In this document: in pieces, positions 5,723 to 15,205 of the stretch
Numbering within the stretch: position 1 is the first letter of the stretch
How the letters are laid out: each line of letters opens with the position of its first letter
Source: Arsenicibacter rosenii
GTDB lineage: Bacteria > Bacteroidota > Bacteroidia > Cytophagales > Spirosomataceae
NCBI RefSeq assembly: GCF_001870735.1
Contig: NZ_MORL01000012.1
Span: 1-64,000 of the forward strand
Length of the DNA stretch: 64,000 nucleotides
Direction: 5' to 3'
Translations under genes and position numbers: made by a program
Notes under the pieces: model-generated
Database searches by the model: none
What the model was told of the DNA's origin: nothing
What the model saw: only the letters and a program-made list of their open reading frames with translations

Positions 5723-5983
5723 ATGGCGACAACTACCGATTACTCGAAACTAACCGCAGACGAATTGCTGGCCGCAGAAGCTAAAGTTAAGAAGCAGCGA
5801 ATCATATGGGCTTTTGTCATCGGAGGTTTCATCGGAATTCTTCTCTGGGCTGTTCTGTTCCACGCTTCACTGGTTAAAATAGTGCTTCTGGTGGTTCTCT
5901 TCGGCTTTCTGGGGAGTGGCGGGAAGAAAAACGAGGACAATTTCAACGCCATTAAGTCCGAACTTCGTCGCCGAAACATCTGA
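5723..5983 (+). CDS. Small two-TM membrane protein, array paralogue 2
   Basis: An 86-residue protein with N-terminus ATTTDYSKLTADELLAAEAK, two hydrophobic segments (about residues 28-46 and 48-62), a GSGGKK linker and the C-terminal helix NFNAIKSELRRRN. It shares the DYxxLTxxEL opening, the two-TM core and the helix ending with the gene at 2750, so the array holds two diverged members of one family. The ATG at 5723 is preferred over an in-frame TTG at 5696. Function unknown. This is the rightmost + strand gene of the array; the next gene is a chromosomal-type gene on the minus strand. Confidence 0.75.
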   Translation: MATTTDYSKLTADELLAAEAKVKKQRIIWAFVIGGFIGILLWAVLFHASLVKIVLLVVLFGFLGSGGKKNEDNFNAIKSELRRRNI

Positions 5984-6067
5984 TGTGTCAACTCAACGAC
6001 TACCTTTTGCCTGTACAGCGATAAGGACACAAAAGCCTCTAAAGCTCCCTTTGGGTCTGATTGACAT

Positions 6068-6096
6068 GTAAAAATAGCCCTGACAAGGGCTATTGC
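6068..6096 (-). terminator. Intrinsic terminator of the desaturase gene
   Basis: The inverted repeat AATAGCCC-tgacaa-GGGCTATT lies 17-40 bp beyond the desaturase stop; on the minus strand it is followed by TTTTT. Confidence 0.75.
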
Positions 6097-6112
6097 ATAA
6101 AAACAGTACCCG

Positions 6113-7195
6113 TCAACTCTTTTGGCCGAGGCGCCGGAGCATGCAGTAATGGGAGTACAACGCGGTTCCGAAGCTGGCGTTTTCCAGATAAGGCAGGCCA
6201 AACTCGCCGGCCGTCTCTCTGACAATCTTCGTCAGGGCCGGATAATGAATGTGACACACCTTCGGAAACAGGTGATGCTCGATCTGCCGGTTCAGGCCAC
6301 CGCAAAAAAAAGCAGCTAGCCGGCTTCGGGGGGCAAAGTTTGCGGTTGTCTGCAACTGATGGATGGCCCATGATTCGGTCATTAAACCCGACGCATCGGG
6401 CAGGGGGAAGGCCGTACCTTCAACTACGTGGGCCAGCTGAAAGACCAGCCCTAACACCAGCCCCTCGGCCAGGTGCATGGCCACAAAACCCGCCAGAACC
6501 TGCCAGATGGTCAGATCAAGCAGCAGATAGGGCAATAAGAGAAAGGCAGTGTAATACAGCGCTTTGCCGGCAAACAGATTGAGGTACTCTGCCCGGGGAT
6601 GGTTGTTGTTTTTATGCTGCCCGATCTGTTCTTTAAAAAACTTGATGTAGTCCTTGCGGAAGACCCACGATAAAGAGGCAAGCATGTAGAGCGGAAACGA
6701 GTAAATATGCTGGTACATGTGCCACAGGTGATGCGGCTGCTGCGGATCAAGCCGCACAAGCCCCGGCGCTATATCAATATCTTCATCATGCCCGGGAATG
6801 TTCGTATACGTATGATGAACGATATTGTGGGTTATTTTCCAGACATACGGACTTGCTCCCAGTAAGTAGAAACTGTTGCCCAGGATCCGGTTAATCCGGG
6901 GGCTCGACGAAAAGGCACCATGCAGCGCATCATGTGATATATTGAACCCAATACAGGCCGCAAAAATGCCGAGAAGCAGGCAAAAGCCAAGCATACCCAA
7001 CGCACTGAACTGATTGGACAGAATCAAAAGATAAAGTGTAAAATAGCCTGTCAGGAAAAAACACGTTTTGACCCACATCGCACGGTTCGCATGGGGAGAG
7101 ATCGCCTGTTCGGTAAAATAGGCATCAACCCGGGTACGTAACGTACTGAAAAAAGACAGATTACCGGCAGCGGCGAATTTAAGCTTTGTTGCCAT
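6113..7195 (-). CDS. Membrane fatty acid (acyl-CoA/lipid) desaturase
   Basis: A 360-residue integral membrane di-iron desaturase. The three histidine boxes are all present: HDALHG (near residue 90), HNIVHHTYTN (near residue 130) and NRQIEHHLFP (near residue 310). Glutamine as first residue of the third box is typical of front-end (delta-5/6, linoleoyl-CoA type) desaturases, though there is no fused cytochrome b5 domain. Hydrophobic segments lie before box 1 and between boxes 2 and 3. It introduces a double bond into lipid acyl chains, using O2 and an electron donor encoded elsewhere. ATG at 7195 is used; a TTG two codons upstream is possible. Monocistronic with its own terminator. Confidence 0.9.
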   Translation of the reverse strand: MATKLKFAAAGNLSFFSTLRTRVDAYFTEQAISPHANRAMWVKTCFFLTGYFTLYLLILSNQFSALGMLGFCLLLGIFAACIGFNISHDALHGAFSSSPRINRILGNSFYLLGASPYVWKITHNIVHHTYTNIPGHDEDIDIAPGLVRLDPQQPHHLWHMYQHIYSFPLYMLASLSWVFRKDYIKFFKEQIGQHKNNNHPRAEYLNLFAGKALYYTAFLLLPYLLLDLTIWQVLAGFVAMHLAEGLVLGLVFQLAHVVEGTAFPLPDASGLMTESWAIHQLQTTANFAPRSRLAAFFCGGLNRQIEHHLFPKVCHIHYPALTKIVRETAGEFGLPYLENASFGTALYSHYCMLRRLGQKS

Positions 7196-7477
7196 CGACA
7201 AATACAGGTTAAAATTGACGGATCGACAGAAACAGTTTACGCCTGCATCAGGTAAATGACAGTTGAAGCAAGGTATCCGATGAGTTGAAGAAGCACCAAT
7301 TGGCGTGAGATAAGAAGTTAGTCTGAGACTGCGTTAACAGAAAGCAGAAGAAAAGCGGCAGAACATTTTGTGCTGCCTGATATATATCTAACGAAACCGG
7401 TGCCTGTAAAGTTTGAATAATACGATGATAATACGGTTCATCTTCCCGGTTGCTCCTAAAACAATACCCGAAAACGG

Positions 7478-7999
7478 CTAAGCCCGATTCAACAGAATGA
7501 CACTTTGCAGGTAACTTTTGGCTTCCTCAAAAGCTCTGACCAAATGCCTTGAAAAGAAAATACGGCTGCTGCCTACGAAAAAGGCCAGGTCATCTTCATG
7601 AATGCAGCTGAAAAAGAGACCGTTCGGGAAATAACCGACACCAGCCCCGTAAAAGTGATTGATGTGCGGCGAAATTATTTTTCCGTCAGACAGTGTCCCA
7701 CCACCTCCGTCTTTTTTGTTAAATTCGTAAATATGCCGGCTCATGATCGTAATCAGGCTCGTGATATCTTCAATACGCCCGTTGGTACCCACTTCGTCCA
7801 TAAAATCAATCCGCTTACCGGCCCGTTCAGCCTGTCTGAGCAAAGCGTCTTCGAGAAAAATGAGGTTAATAAAGTTTGACTGCGTAGCATCGTCAAACGT
7901 GGCATCTCTCCTGAAGCAGGGATCGTTCAGCAGTAGCTCAATCCGGGCTATCTCCTTATCTAGCTGACCTCGGGTCCATAATTCGGTTGTGTTATTCAT
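7478..7999 (-). CDS. Hypothetical protein
   Basis: A 173-residue soluble protein with no recognised family. The first part is helical and charged (LDKEIARIELLLNDPCFRRD; FLEDALLRQAERAGKRIDFMDEVG), the middle has a KKDGGGGTLSDGK loop, and the end is a helix (HLVRAFEEAKSYLQSVILL). No signal peptide, membrane segment or catalytic motif is evident. It is transcribed away from the bestrophin gene with a 127-bp divergent spacer, and is followed by a 282-bp spacer before the desaturase in which I see no gene. Confidence 0.65.
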   Translation of the reverse strand: MNNTTELWTRGQLDKEIARIELLLNDPCFRRDATFDDATQSNFINLIFLEDALLRQAERAGKRIDFMDEVGTNGRIEDITSLITIMSRHIYEFNKKDGGGGTLSDGKIISPHINHFYGAGVGYFPNGLFFSCIHEDDLAFFVGSSRIFFSRHLVRAFEEAKSYLQSVILLNRA

Positions 8000-8126
8000 G
8001 TTGCGAACACACCTGACAGGGGTTAATATGAAAATAAGCCAGATATCTCTTTAGTAAACAATTCAGAGAGCCAAACGATTTATTTATTTACATAGCCAGG
8101 ACTGACTGTCCTGAAAATCCGGATTT

Positions 8127-9020
8127 ATGCTGCTCAACAATAAAATTTCACTGGGGTTCTTTGTCAAGAATATCCTCCATCAGGCGCTCTACATTTTTCT
8201 GTTTGCGAACCTGATTGTTTTACTGAAACTATTCAGTGCGTGGCCGCTGGTAATACCGATTGCTATTGCAGCCATACTGGGTACCTGCATCGCCTTACTG
8301 CTCGCTTTCCGTACCAACCAGGCCTATGACCGGTGGTGGGAAGCCCGGATCGCGTGGGGCGCCATCGTTAATGATAGCCGTAGTCTTATCCGTCAGCTTC
8401 AGATGTTTCTGCCTGATGAGTCGAAAAAAGAACTGCTCCATGCTTTTGTAGAGCGACAGTGCGGGTTTTGTTTTATGCTGGGAGACACGCTGCGCGGTCA
8501 GGATACGGCAGGGCGGTCAAAGGCGTTTCTTTCTGATGCAGACAACGTAGCGGTAGATAAGGCCGCCAATAAACCCAATGCGGTTTTGCAGCAGCACAGT
8601 ATGGCAATTCGCCGGCTGTATGATGCCAGGGAGCTGACTGATTTCCAGATGGTTCAGCTTAGTATAAATCTCAATAGTTTAACCGACTCAATGGGGCGAT
8701 GCGAGCGGATAAAAAATACGGTTTTCCCCAGAACCTACACGTTCAATATGCAGGTGTTCATTTACCTGTTTGCCGCTATTCTGCCTTTTAGCTTAGATCC
8801 GGTCCATTACTTTCTGGATGTTCCGCTGGTAACCCTCCTGGCTTCGGCGTTCATTCTGATCGAAAAAAGCGCCATTCAGCTACAGGATCCGTTTGAAAAT
8901 AAACCAACCGATACGCCCGTGACCTCAATCGCCCGGACGATTGAAATTGACCTGAAAACAATGACGGACTATCCGGAAATTCCCGACAGACATGTCTCGC
9001 AGACGTACTATGCACTGTAG
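8127..9020 (+). CDS. Bestrophin-family membrane channel
   Basis: A 297-residue protein of the bestrophin/RFP-TM (UPF0187, YneE) family. The recognisable core is the pair of N-terminal membrane helices followed by LLAFRTNQAYDRWWEARIAW, the family hallmark, with RSLIRQL downstream; later membrane helices occur around FIYLFAAILPFSL and PLVTLLASAFILIEKSAIQLQDPF, and the latter stretch (E-x3-Q-x-x-DPF) is also conserved. Bacterial homologues form pentameric ion channels in the inner membrane; whether this one prefers anions or cations cannot be read from sequence. It stands alone, about 210 bp upstream of a response regulator. Confidence 0.9.
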   Translation: MLLNNKISLGFFVKNILHQALYIFLFANLIVLLKLFSAWPLVIPIAIAAILGTCIALLLAFRTNQAYDRWWEARIAWGAIVNDSRSLIRQLQMFLPDESKKELLHAFVERQCGFCFMLGDTLRGQDTAGRSKAFLSDADNVAVDKAANKPNAVLQQHSMAIRRLYDARELTDFQMVQLSINLNSLTDSMGRCERIKNTVFPRTYTFNMQVFIYLFAAILPFSLDPVHYFLDVPLVTLLASAFILIEKSAIQLQDPFENKPTDTPVTSIARTIEIDLKTMTDYPEIPDRHVSQTYYAL

Positions 9021-9234
9021 GTCTGCGTATATACTATAAGCTTACCTACAGATGGCCCCTGGCTGAGCCTATCCCGCTATTCCGGCAACGTATATCGCCC
9101 TTGGTCAGTAGTTCAGTAACTATTGATATACCTAAACGGATGTTAAGTAGCAAAGTAGGACAATTGTTAGCATGGAAATGCAGTATTTTAGCAGATCGTT
9201 AGTATGACGAGTATTTTGATGTTACCTTTCTGCT

Positions 9235-9675
9235 ATGGAAAGTACGCAGATTCTCCTCGCCGATGATGATGATGACGATTGCCTGTTTTTTCGGGAGGCC
9301 CTGAATGAACTGCCCTTATCCACAACCCTTATCATGGTGCATGATGGTGAACAGCTTATGCTGCTGCTGATGAAGAACCGTGACCATCTGCCCCATGTAC
9401 TTTTTCTTGATCTTAACATGCCCCGTAAGAGCGGGCATGAATGCTTGTGCGAAATAAAAAAGGATGAAAACTTAAAGCACCTGCCTGTCGTTATCTTATC
9501 TACGGCCTTTGAACAGGACATGGCCGACCTGCTGTATCAAAACGGAGCGCAATACTGCGCACGTAAGCCGGCTAATTTTTCACAACTCAAGCAAGTCATT
9601 CATCAGGTACTTACGCTACTAAGGGAACCGGCTACAGCGCCGGTATCCCGGGTAAACTTTGTTATTGGCGGGTGA
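9235..9675 (+). CDS. Single-domain response regulator (CheY-like, Rcp1 type)
   Basis: A 146-residue receiver domain with no output domain. Acidic residues at the start (ILLADDDDDD), the phospho-acceptor aspartate in VLFLDLNMPRKSG (near residue 62), the T/S in VILSTAF and the lysine in ARKPANF are all in place. The run of six Asp at the acidic patch is unusual in length. The gene ends 18 bp before the CheB-CheR-histidine kinase gene in the same direction, so the two are very probably an operon and a phosphotransfer pair. The long N-terminal part resembles cyanobacterial Rcp1-type regulators, which receive phosphate from PAS/phytochrome-type kinases. Confidence 0.92.
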   Translation: MESTQILLADDDDDDCLFFREALNELPLSTTLIMVHDGEQLMLLLMKNRDHLPHVLFLDLNMPRKSGHECLCEIKKDENLKHLPVVILSTAFEQDMADLLYQNGAQYCARKPANFSQLKQVIHQVLTLLREPATAPVSRVNFVIGG

Positions 9676-9693
9676 ATTGGCACCAGATTCACC

Positions 9694-12600
9694 ATGAAAG
9701 CAAAGAAAAAAATTAAGTCGGCAAATTTGTTTCCGGTAGTAGGCATCGGTGCTTCGGCAGGCGGGCTGGCCGCATTCAAAAAGCTACTGAAAGCCATTCC
9801 TCCACAATCAGGAATGGCCTATGTGCTGGTACAGCACCTGGCCCCCAACCACGAAAGTCAGCTGCCCGGACTACTGCAAAAGGTCACGGTAGTTCCGGTG
9901 CTGGAAATAACCGATGATATCAAGGTTGAGCCGGACCATATTTACATTTTACCCAGCAATAAAATGCTGGTGGCCAACGATGGCGTCTTGCAGCTGAGTC
10001 CTCGTGCTACACAAAAAAATCAACTGAATCTACCCATTGATCTTTTTTTTGAATCGCTTGCCGAAATTCATCAGAATCATGCGATCGGGGTTGTCTTATC
10101 AGGTACCGGCAGCGACGGTACTAACGGGTTGCGGGCTATTAAAGCGCACGGCGGCCTTACCTTTGCCCAGGATATGGCCTCGGCAACGAACGATGGCATG
10201 CCCAAAAGTGCCGTTAAAGCCGGTGTCGTCGATTTTATCCTTGCCCCGGAAGATATACCTCAAAAGCTGCTGGATATAACCCGTATGCTCAGGAGTGAGC
10301 CTGGCAATCTGCCTGCACCGCCAAGGGCCGAAAAAGCAATAGTCGACAAGATCCTTGCGCAGCTCCGGATGCATAAAGGAACTGATTTTACCTATTACAA
10401 ACATACAACTATCCGCAGGCGGATTCTGCGCCGGATGGCGATTAACGATCTGAAAGAACCGGCCGGTTATCTGGCTTATTTGCAGGATAATCCATCCGAG
10501 CAGGATGCGTTGTTTCAGGATTTACTGATTCCCGTTACCGCATTTTTCCGCGACCCGCCCGTTTTCGATACCCTTTGTGAAACGGTATTCCCGCTCATGC
10601 TGGAAAACAAAGCCCCCGATGAACCCATACGGATATGGGTAGCCGGATGCAGTACCGGTCAGGAAGCCTATTCGATGGCGATGTGCTTCTGCGAATTATT
10701 GGGCGAAGGCTTCGGGCGAATCCAGTTATTTGCCAGCGATTTAAGCGAACCTGCTATTGTAAAAGCCCGTGCCGGTATTTACGCAAAAAGCGAAATAGAA
10801 GGGATTTCCGGGGAACGTCTGCGCGCTTTTTTTTCGGTAAAAAACGGGAATTACCAGATCAATAAAGCCGTTCGGGATATGTGTGTGTTTGCTACACATA
10901 ATTTTCTGAAAGATCCGCCTTTCGGCAAAATGGATTTTATCAGCTGCCGCAACGTGCTGATTTACATGGAGCCCTATCTGCAAAAGAAAGTTTTTACCAC
11001 GTTTCATTATGCCTTAAATCCTAAAGGCTATTTATTACTCGGCAAATCAGAAGATATTGGTCAGGTGCCTGATCTGTTTACCCCGGCTATGCGGAAAGGC
11101 AAACTATTTATCCGGAAAGACGGCCCGGGCCGCTTTAGTCATTTGGTGGGGCAGCAAAGTGATCTGCACCCCAATCCGGTACACCCCAAACAGGACAGCC
11201 GGTCCGTAGATTTTCAGAAAACAGCGGATGATTTAATCCTCAGTCAATACACACCGGCCGGGGTGGTAGTCAATGAAGCCATGGACATTGTGTATTTCCG
11301 CGGCACTACGGCGCCCTACCTGGAACAGGCAACGGGTAAACCTACGCATAATCTATTGAGATTAGCCCGCCCGGGCTTAGCCTTTGAGTTGCGCAGTGTT
11401 TTGCACAAGGTCAGAAAAGAGCAGGCACCGGTAAAGAAAGAAAACATTCCGCTGCTGATAAATGGCCACACACAAACCATCACCATCGAAGCCGTTGAGT
11501 TACCGGATACGGCCGAACCCTACTATCTTATCCTGTTTTATGAGACAAAAACAAGTCCGGTAGCGGATCAGACAAAAACGAAATCGCGGAATAAACGGGA
11601 CGATAAAGACCTGCGGATCGCTCAGCTGGAGCGGGAGCTTATCCAGGCCCGTGAAGATATGCATGCCATTACGCGGGATCAGGAGGCTGTTAATGAAGCA
11701 TTGCAGAGTGCCAATGAAGAGCTGCTGAGCAGCAGCGAAGAACTGCAAAGCCTGAACGAAGAGCTGGAAACAGGGAAGGAAGAACTGCAAAGTACCAATG
11801 AAGAACTTACCGTCATTAACCAGGAAATACGAGGCTTGAATGAACAGGTAACAGCGGCACGCGATTATGCCGAAAATATTGTGGATACCATCCAGGAATC
11901 ACTCCTTGTACTGGATGAACACCTGCACGTAAAAACGGCCAATCGTGCTTATTACACATTGTTTCAAACTACGGAAGCCGATACAGAGGGTAAACCGCTC
12001 TATGAGCTCGGACGCAGGGACTGGAATATTCCGGTGTTAAACGAGTTACTGGAAAAGGTACTTTCTGAAAAAGAAACGATTGACAATCTGGAACTGACGC
12101 AGACGTTTTACAACATTGGCGAACAGATCATACGGCTTAATGCCCGCCAGATCAGGCAGGAAAATTCAGAGAAACTACTGCTGCTGGCCATTGAAAATAT
12201 TACCGAACAGAAACGGGCTGAAGAAGCCAGATTACAAATACAAAAACGCTATCAGTTCATTACCAACACGATCCCTCAAAAAGTCTGGGCAACAGACGAA
12301 GAAGGTAACCTGGATTTCTTTAATGATGTCTGGATGAACTATACAGGCCTAACGGTCGATGAACTGAAAGAATGGGGATGGAAAAAAATAATCCACCCGA
12401 ACGATTGGGCCGAATACCGTAACCAGTGGCAGCATTCACTGGATACCGGTACCCAGTTTGAGCTGGAGCACCGGCTCTTGAATAAAGAAGGCGAATACCG
12501 GTGGCATTTAAGCCGCGGATTAGCCTATAAAGGCACTAACGGAAAACGGTCTATGCTTTGGGTTGGGACCCATACGGAAATACAAGTGCAGAAAGAGCAA

Positions 12601-13404
12601 AAAGAGGCGCTGGAACAGGCAGTTGCCGGAAGAACGCTTGATCTCAAAGAAGCCAATCAGGCACTGGCCGAAAAAAATCAGGCGCTTCTGGCCGCAAATA
12701 AAGAGCTGGAGGCCTTCTCTTATGTGGCAAGTCATGATTTGCAGGAGCCATTGCGCAAGATTCAGGCCCTGGCAAACCGTATTCTTGAAAAAGAGCATGG
12801 TCAATTAACCGATAATGGTAAGGACTATTTTGAACGCATACAAAAATCCGCTGCCAGGATGCAGCAACTGATTAAGGATTTGCTGGCGTTCTCGCGTCTC
12901 AGTACTTCGGGACGTACGTTTGAACACACGAATCTCAATGAACTGATTGATGATATCCGTACTGATTTTCAGGACACAATTGAGGAACAACACGCCATAA
13001 TTGATGCATCAGAACTGGGTTTTGCCAGGGTGAACCGGTTTCAGTTTCGCCAGCTCCTGTCTAACCTTATCGGTAATTCCCTTAAATTTTCCAACCCTGC
13101 CGTATCACCGCATATTCAAATCAGGAGCCGTATAGTAGACGGCCACACATTGGCTAACGAAAAATTACCGGCTGAGCAGAACTACTGCCACATTACCATC
13201 ATCGATAACGGCATCGGGTTCGACGAAGAATACAGCGAAAAGATTTTTGATCTGTTTCAGCGTCTGCATCCCGGAAAAGATTATGCCGGTACAGGCATTG
13301 GCTTACCCATTGTGAAAAAGATTATTGACAATCATAATGGCATTATTTCGGCAACCAGCGGGCCAAATAAAGGGGCACAGTTCGATATGTTTATTCCGGC
13401 TTAG
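9694..13404 (+). CDS. CheB-CheR-PAS-PAS-histidine kinase hybrid
   Basis: A 1236-residue multidomain signalling protein. Order: CheB methylesterase domain (residues 10-195; Ser21 in GIGASAGG, His in LVQHLAPNHES, Asp in GTGSDGTNG), CheR methyltransferase (about 205-480; AdoMet motif VAGCSTGQEAYSMA, and SCRNVLIYM), a coiled coil (about 640-735; repeated S-x-N-E-E-L words), two PAS domains (about 735-975), a HisKA dimerisation domain with phospho-acceptor His1014 (SYVASHDLQEPLRK), and a HATPase domain (N box NLIGNSLKF, DNGIGFDEEY, GTGIGLPIVKKI). It has no receiver domain; its partner is likely the adjacent response regulator. No chemoreceptor gene is nearby, so the methylation domains probably act on something other than a classical chemotaxis array. 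Cytosolic. Confidence 0.93.
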   Translation: MKAKKKIKSANLFPVVGIGASAGGLAAFKKLLKAIPPQSGMAYVLVQHLAPNHESQLPGLLQKVTVVPVLEITDDIKVEPDHIYILPSNKMLVANDGVLQLSPRATQKNQLNLPIDLFFESLAEIHQNHAIGVVLSGTGSDGTNGLRAIKAHGGLTFAQDMASATNDGMPKSAVKAGVVDFILAPEDIPQKLLDITRMLRSEPGNLPAPPRAEKAIVDKILAQLRMHKGTDFTYYKHTTIRRRILRRMAINDLKEPAGYLAYLQDNPSEQDALFQDLLIPVTAFFRDPPVFDTLCETVFPLMLENKAPDEPIRIWVAGCSTGQEAYSMAMCFCELLGEGFGRIQLFASDLSEPAIVKARAGIYAKSEIEGISGERLRAFFSVKNGNYQINKAVRDMCVFATHNFLKDPPFGKMDFISCRNVLIYMEPYLQKKVFTTFHYALNPKGYLLLGKSEDIGQVPDLFTPAMRKGKLFIRKDGPGRFSHLVGQQSDLHPNPVHPKQDSRSVDFQKTADDLILSQYTPAGVVVNEAMDIVYFRGTTAPYLEQATGKPTHNLLRLARPGLAFELRSVLHKVRKEQAPVKKENIPLLINGHTQTITIEAVELPDTAEPYYLILFYETKTSPVADQTKTKSRNKRDDKDLRIAQLERELIQAREDMHAITRDQEAVNEALQSANEELLSSSEELQSLNEELETGKEELQSTNEELTVINQEIRGLNEQVTAARDYAENIVDTIQESLLVLDEHLHVKTANRAYYTLFQTTEADTEGKPLYELGRRDWNIPVLNELLEKVLSEKETIDNLELTQTFYNIGEQIIRLNARQIRQENSEKLLLLAIENITEQKRAEEARLQIQKRYQFITNTIPQKVWATDEEGNLDFFNDVWMNYTGLTVDELKEWGWKKIIHPNDWAEYRNQWQHSLDTGTQFELEHRLLNKEGEYRWHLSRGLAYKGTNGKRSMLWVGTHTEIQVQKEQKEALEQAVAGRTLDLKEANQALAEKNQALLAANKELEAFSYVASHDLQEPLRKIQALANRILEKEHGQLTDNGKDYFERIQKSAARMQQLIKDLLAFSRLSTSGRTFEHTNLNELIDDIRTDFQDTIEEQHAIIDASELGFARVNRFQFRQLLSNLIGNSLKFSNPAVSPHIQIRSRIVDGHTLANEKLPAEQNYCHITIIDNGIGFDEEYSEKIFDLFQRLHPGKDYAGTGIGLPIVKKIIDNHNGIISATSGPNKGAQFDMFIPA

Positions 13405-13757
13405 GGGGTTAACAGAAAGTAAGCAAAATCTCTGGATTATGCATTTTATCGGCTAAATAAGTGGGAGAGTCAGGCTTTCTTCGGACAAAGCAGCCTGCCT
13501 GCCCGTTTCGCTTTCATTTAACGAATATGAAAAAAGTCTGCTGCCATGAACATCATCAGCGGGGCAACGACTCATTAAGTTTTTTGCGATTGGGGTAACG
13601 CCCTGGACCCTGAATCCGATGCAGTATGTCGAGGCCGGTCTGCGGGTACTTAAACAGGAGTAACCATTTTGGGTGAAAATGTACATCGATTCGGGCCCGG
13701 ACACAGTATCTGGCCTCGAATCGCTTCTTTTATGGCTGTAAATCAACGATACCGCCT
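13405..13757. other. 353-bp intergenic region
   Basis: No gene, terminator or promoter stands out. It separates the histidine kinase from the BNR-4 gene and presumably holds the latter's promoter. Confidence 0.4.
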
Positions 13758-15203
13758 GTGTTTCGACATCTCCTTTTTCTGCTTTTCTGGGTAATGGCCG
13801 CTGCTGCTTCCGGCCAGTCTGTGGGTAAACCGGCCAACGGCTATCGGGGCATCTGGTATTTTATCGGTCCTGTCAAAAACGAATATGCTTACAAATACAG
13901 CGGTGGCCTGGGTACCTATCCGGCCAACCATTATCCGTTTTCGGTTTATGCCCCGGCCGTAAACAAGACATTTTTCTGCTACGGCGGCGTAACCGACTCA
14001 ACATCAAGGGCACTGTGCCACATGGTCGGGGTGTTTGATCATAAAACGGGTATGGTCTCCCGCCCAACGCTGTTGCTGGATAAACAAACCGACGACGCGC
14101 ACGATAATCCGGTTATTCAACTGGACGATCAGGGATACATCTGGATTTTTTCGACCTCACACGGCACCGAGCGGCCTTCGTTCATCCATAAAAGCCGCGC
14201 GCCGTACCAGATTGATGCCTTCGACCGGATTGATGCCACCCGGCTGGATAAGGACGGCAAAACGGTTCCGTTCGACAATTTTTCCTATTTGCAGGTCTAC
14301 CGGCAACGCGGTAAAGGATTTCTGGGGCTGATGACGCATTACGATCGGAATGTGTTGCTATACGGGGCGAACAAGCCGCGCCGGACAACGGCTTTCATCA
14401 CAAGTCCTGACGGGGTAAAGTGGTCGGCGTGGCATGATATTGGCACCATTGAAGAAGGACATTACCAGAGCAGCGGACAGAAGGGAAATAAAATCGGCAG
14501 TGCGTTTAACTATCACCCGAATACCAAAGTGGGAGCGGGACTCGATTACCGCACCAATGTATATTATGTCGAAACCGACGATATGGGTAACTCCTGGCAC
14601 ACGGCCGACGGCAGACCCGTTTCGTTACCTCTGTCCGACATTGCGAATCCGGCGTTAGTGCAGGAGTATAAGTCGCAGGGACTGAATGCGTATATCAGCG
14701 ACGTGAATTATGATGCCGCTAACCGGCCCCTGATTCTGTATGTCACCAGCAAGGGGCCTGAACCAGGGCCGCAGAACGGTCCGCATACCTGGCATCTGGC
14801 CCACTGGACCGGTAAGGCATGGGAAATCCGGCCGGTTACCACCGCTGATCACAACTACGACATGGGCTCAATCTATGTGGAGGGCAATACCTGGCGGATC
14901 ATCGGTACGTTTGGGGCGGGACCGCAGCCGTATGGCACCGGCGGGGATCTGCTGATGCTCGAAAGCCGGGATAGTGGCAAAACCTGGAAAACGGCCAAGG
15001 CAATTACCCGCAACACCGAACGGAATCAGGGGTATCCGCGAAGGCCGGTAGCCGTGCATCCGGATTTTTATGCGTTCTGGGCCGATGGCAATGCCCGTAA
15101 ACCGTCGGCGTCGTATCTCTATTTCTGTAACAAAGCCGGTGAGGTCTTCCGGTTGCCGGCCGAAATGAAGGCCGGTTCCGGCTTTCCGGAACGTGTGAAA
15201 TAA
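13758..15203 (+). CDS. Secreted BNR-4 repeat protein
   Basis: A 481-residue exported protein: a signal peptide (FRHLLFLLFWVMAAAASGQ) leads into a beta-propeller with repeated blade endings such as D-x-GYIWIFSTSHG, SPDGVKWSAWHDIG, DDMGNSWHTADGRP and SRDSGKTWKTAKA, i.e. Asp-box/BNR-like motifs. The overall sequence fits the BNR-4 family found in secreted proteins of carbohydrate-degrading Bacteroidota, some linked to polysaccharide lyases. No catalytic residues can be assigned. The start is GTG at 13758, chosen because the signal peptide begins there and no ATG in frame gives it. The gene ends 2 bp from the convergent TapB-like gene. Confidence 0.75.
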   Translation: MFRHLLFLLFWVMAAAASGQSVGKPANGYRGIWYFIGPVKNEYAYKYSGGLGTYPANHYPFSVYAPAVNKTFFCYGGVTDSTSRALCHMVGVFDHKTGMVSRPTLLLDKQTDDAHDNPVIQLDDQGYIWIFSTSHGTERPSFIHKSRAPYQIDAFDRIDATRLDKDGKTVPFDNFSYLQVYRQRGKGFLGLMTHYDRNVLLYGANKPRRTTAFITSPDGVKWSAWHDIGTIEEGHYQSSGQKGNKIGSAFNYHPNTKVGAGLDYRTNVYYVETDDMGNSWHTADGRPVSLPLSDIANPALVQEYKSQGLNAYISDVNYDAANRPLILYVTSKGPEPGPQNGPHTWHLAHWTGKAWEIRPVTTADHNYDMGSIYVEGNTWRIIGTFGAGPQPYGTGGDLLMLESRDSGKTWKTAKAITRNTERNQGYPRRPVAVHPDFYAFWADGNARKPSASYLYFCNKAGEVFRLPAEMKAGSGFPERVK

Positions 15204-15205
15204 AG

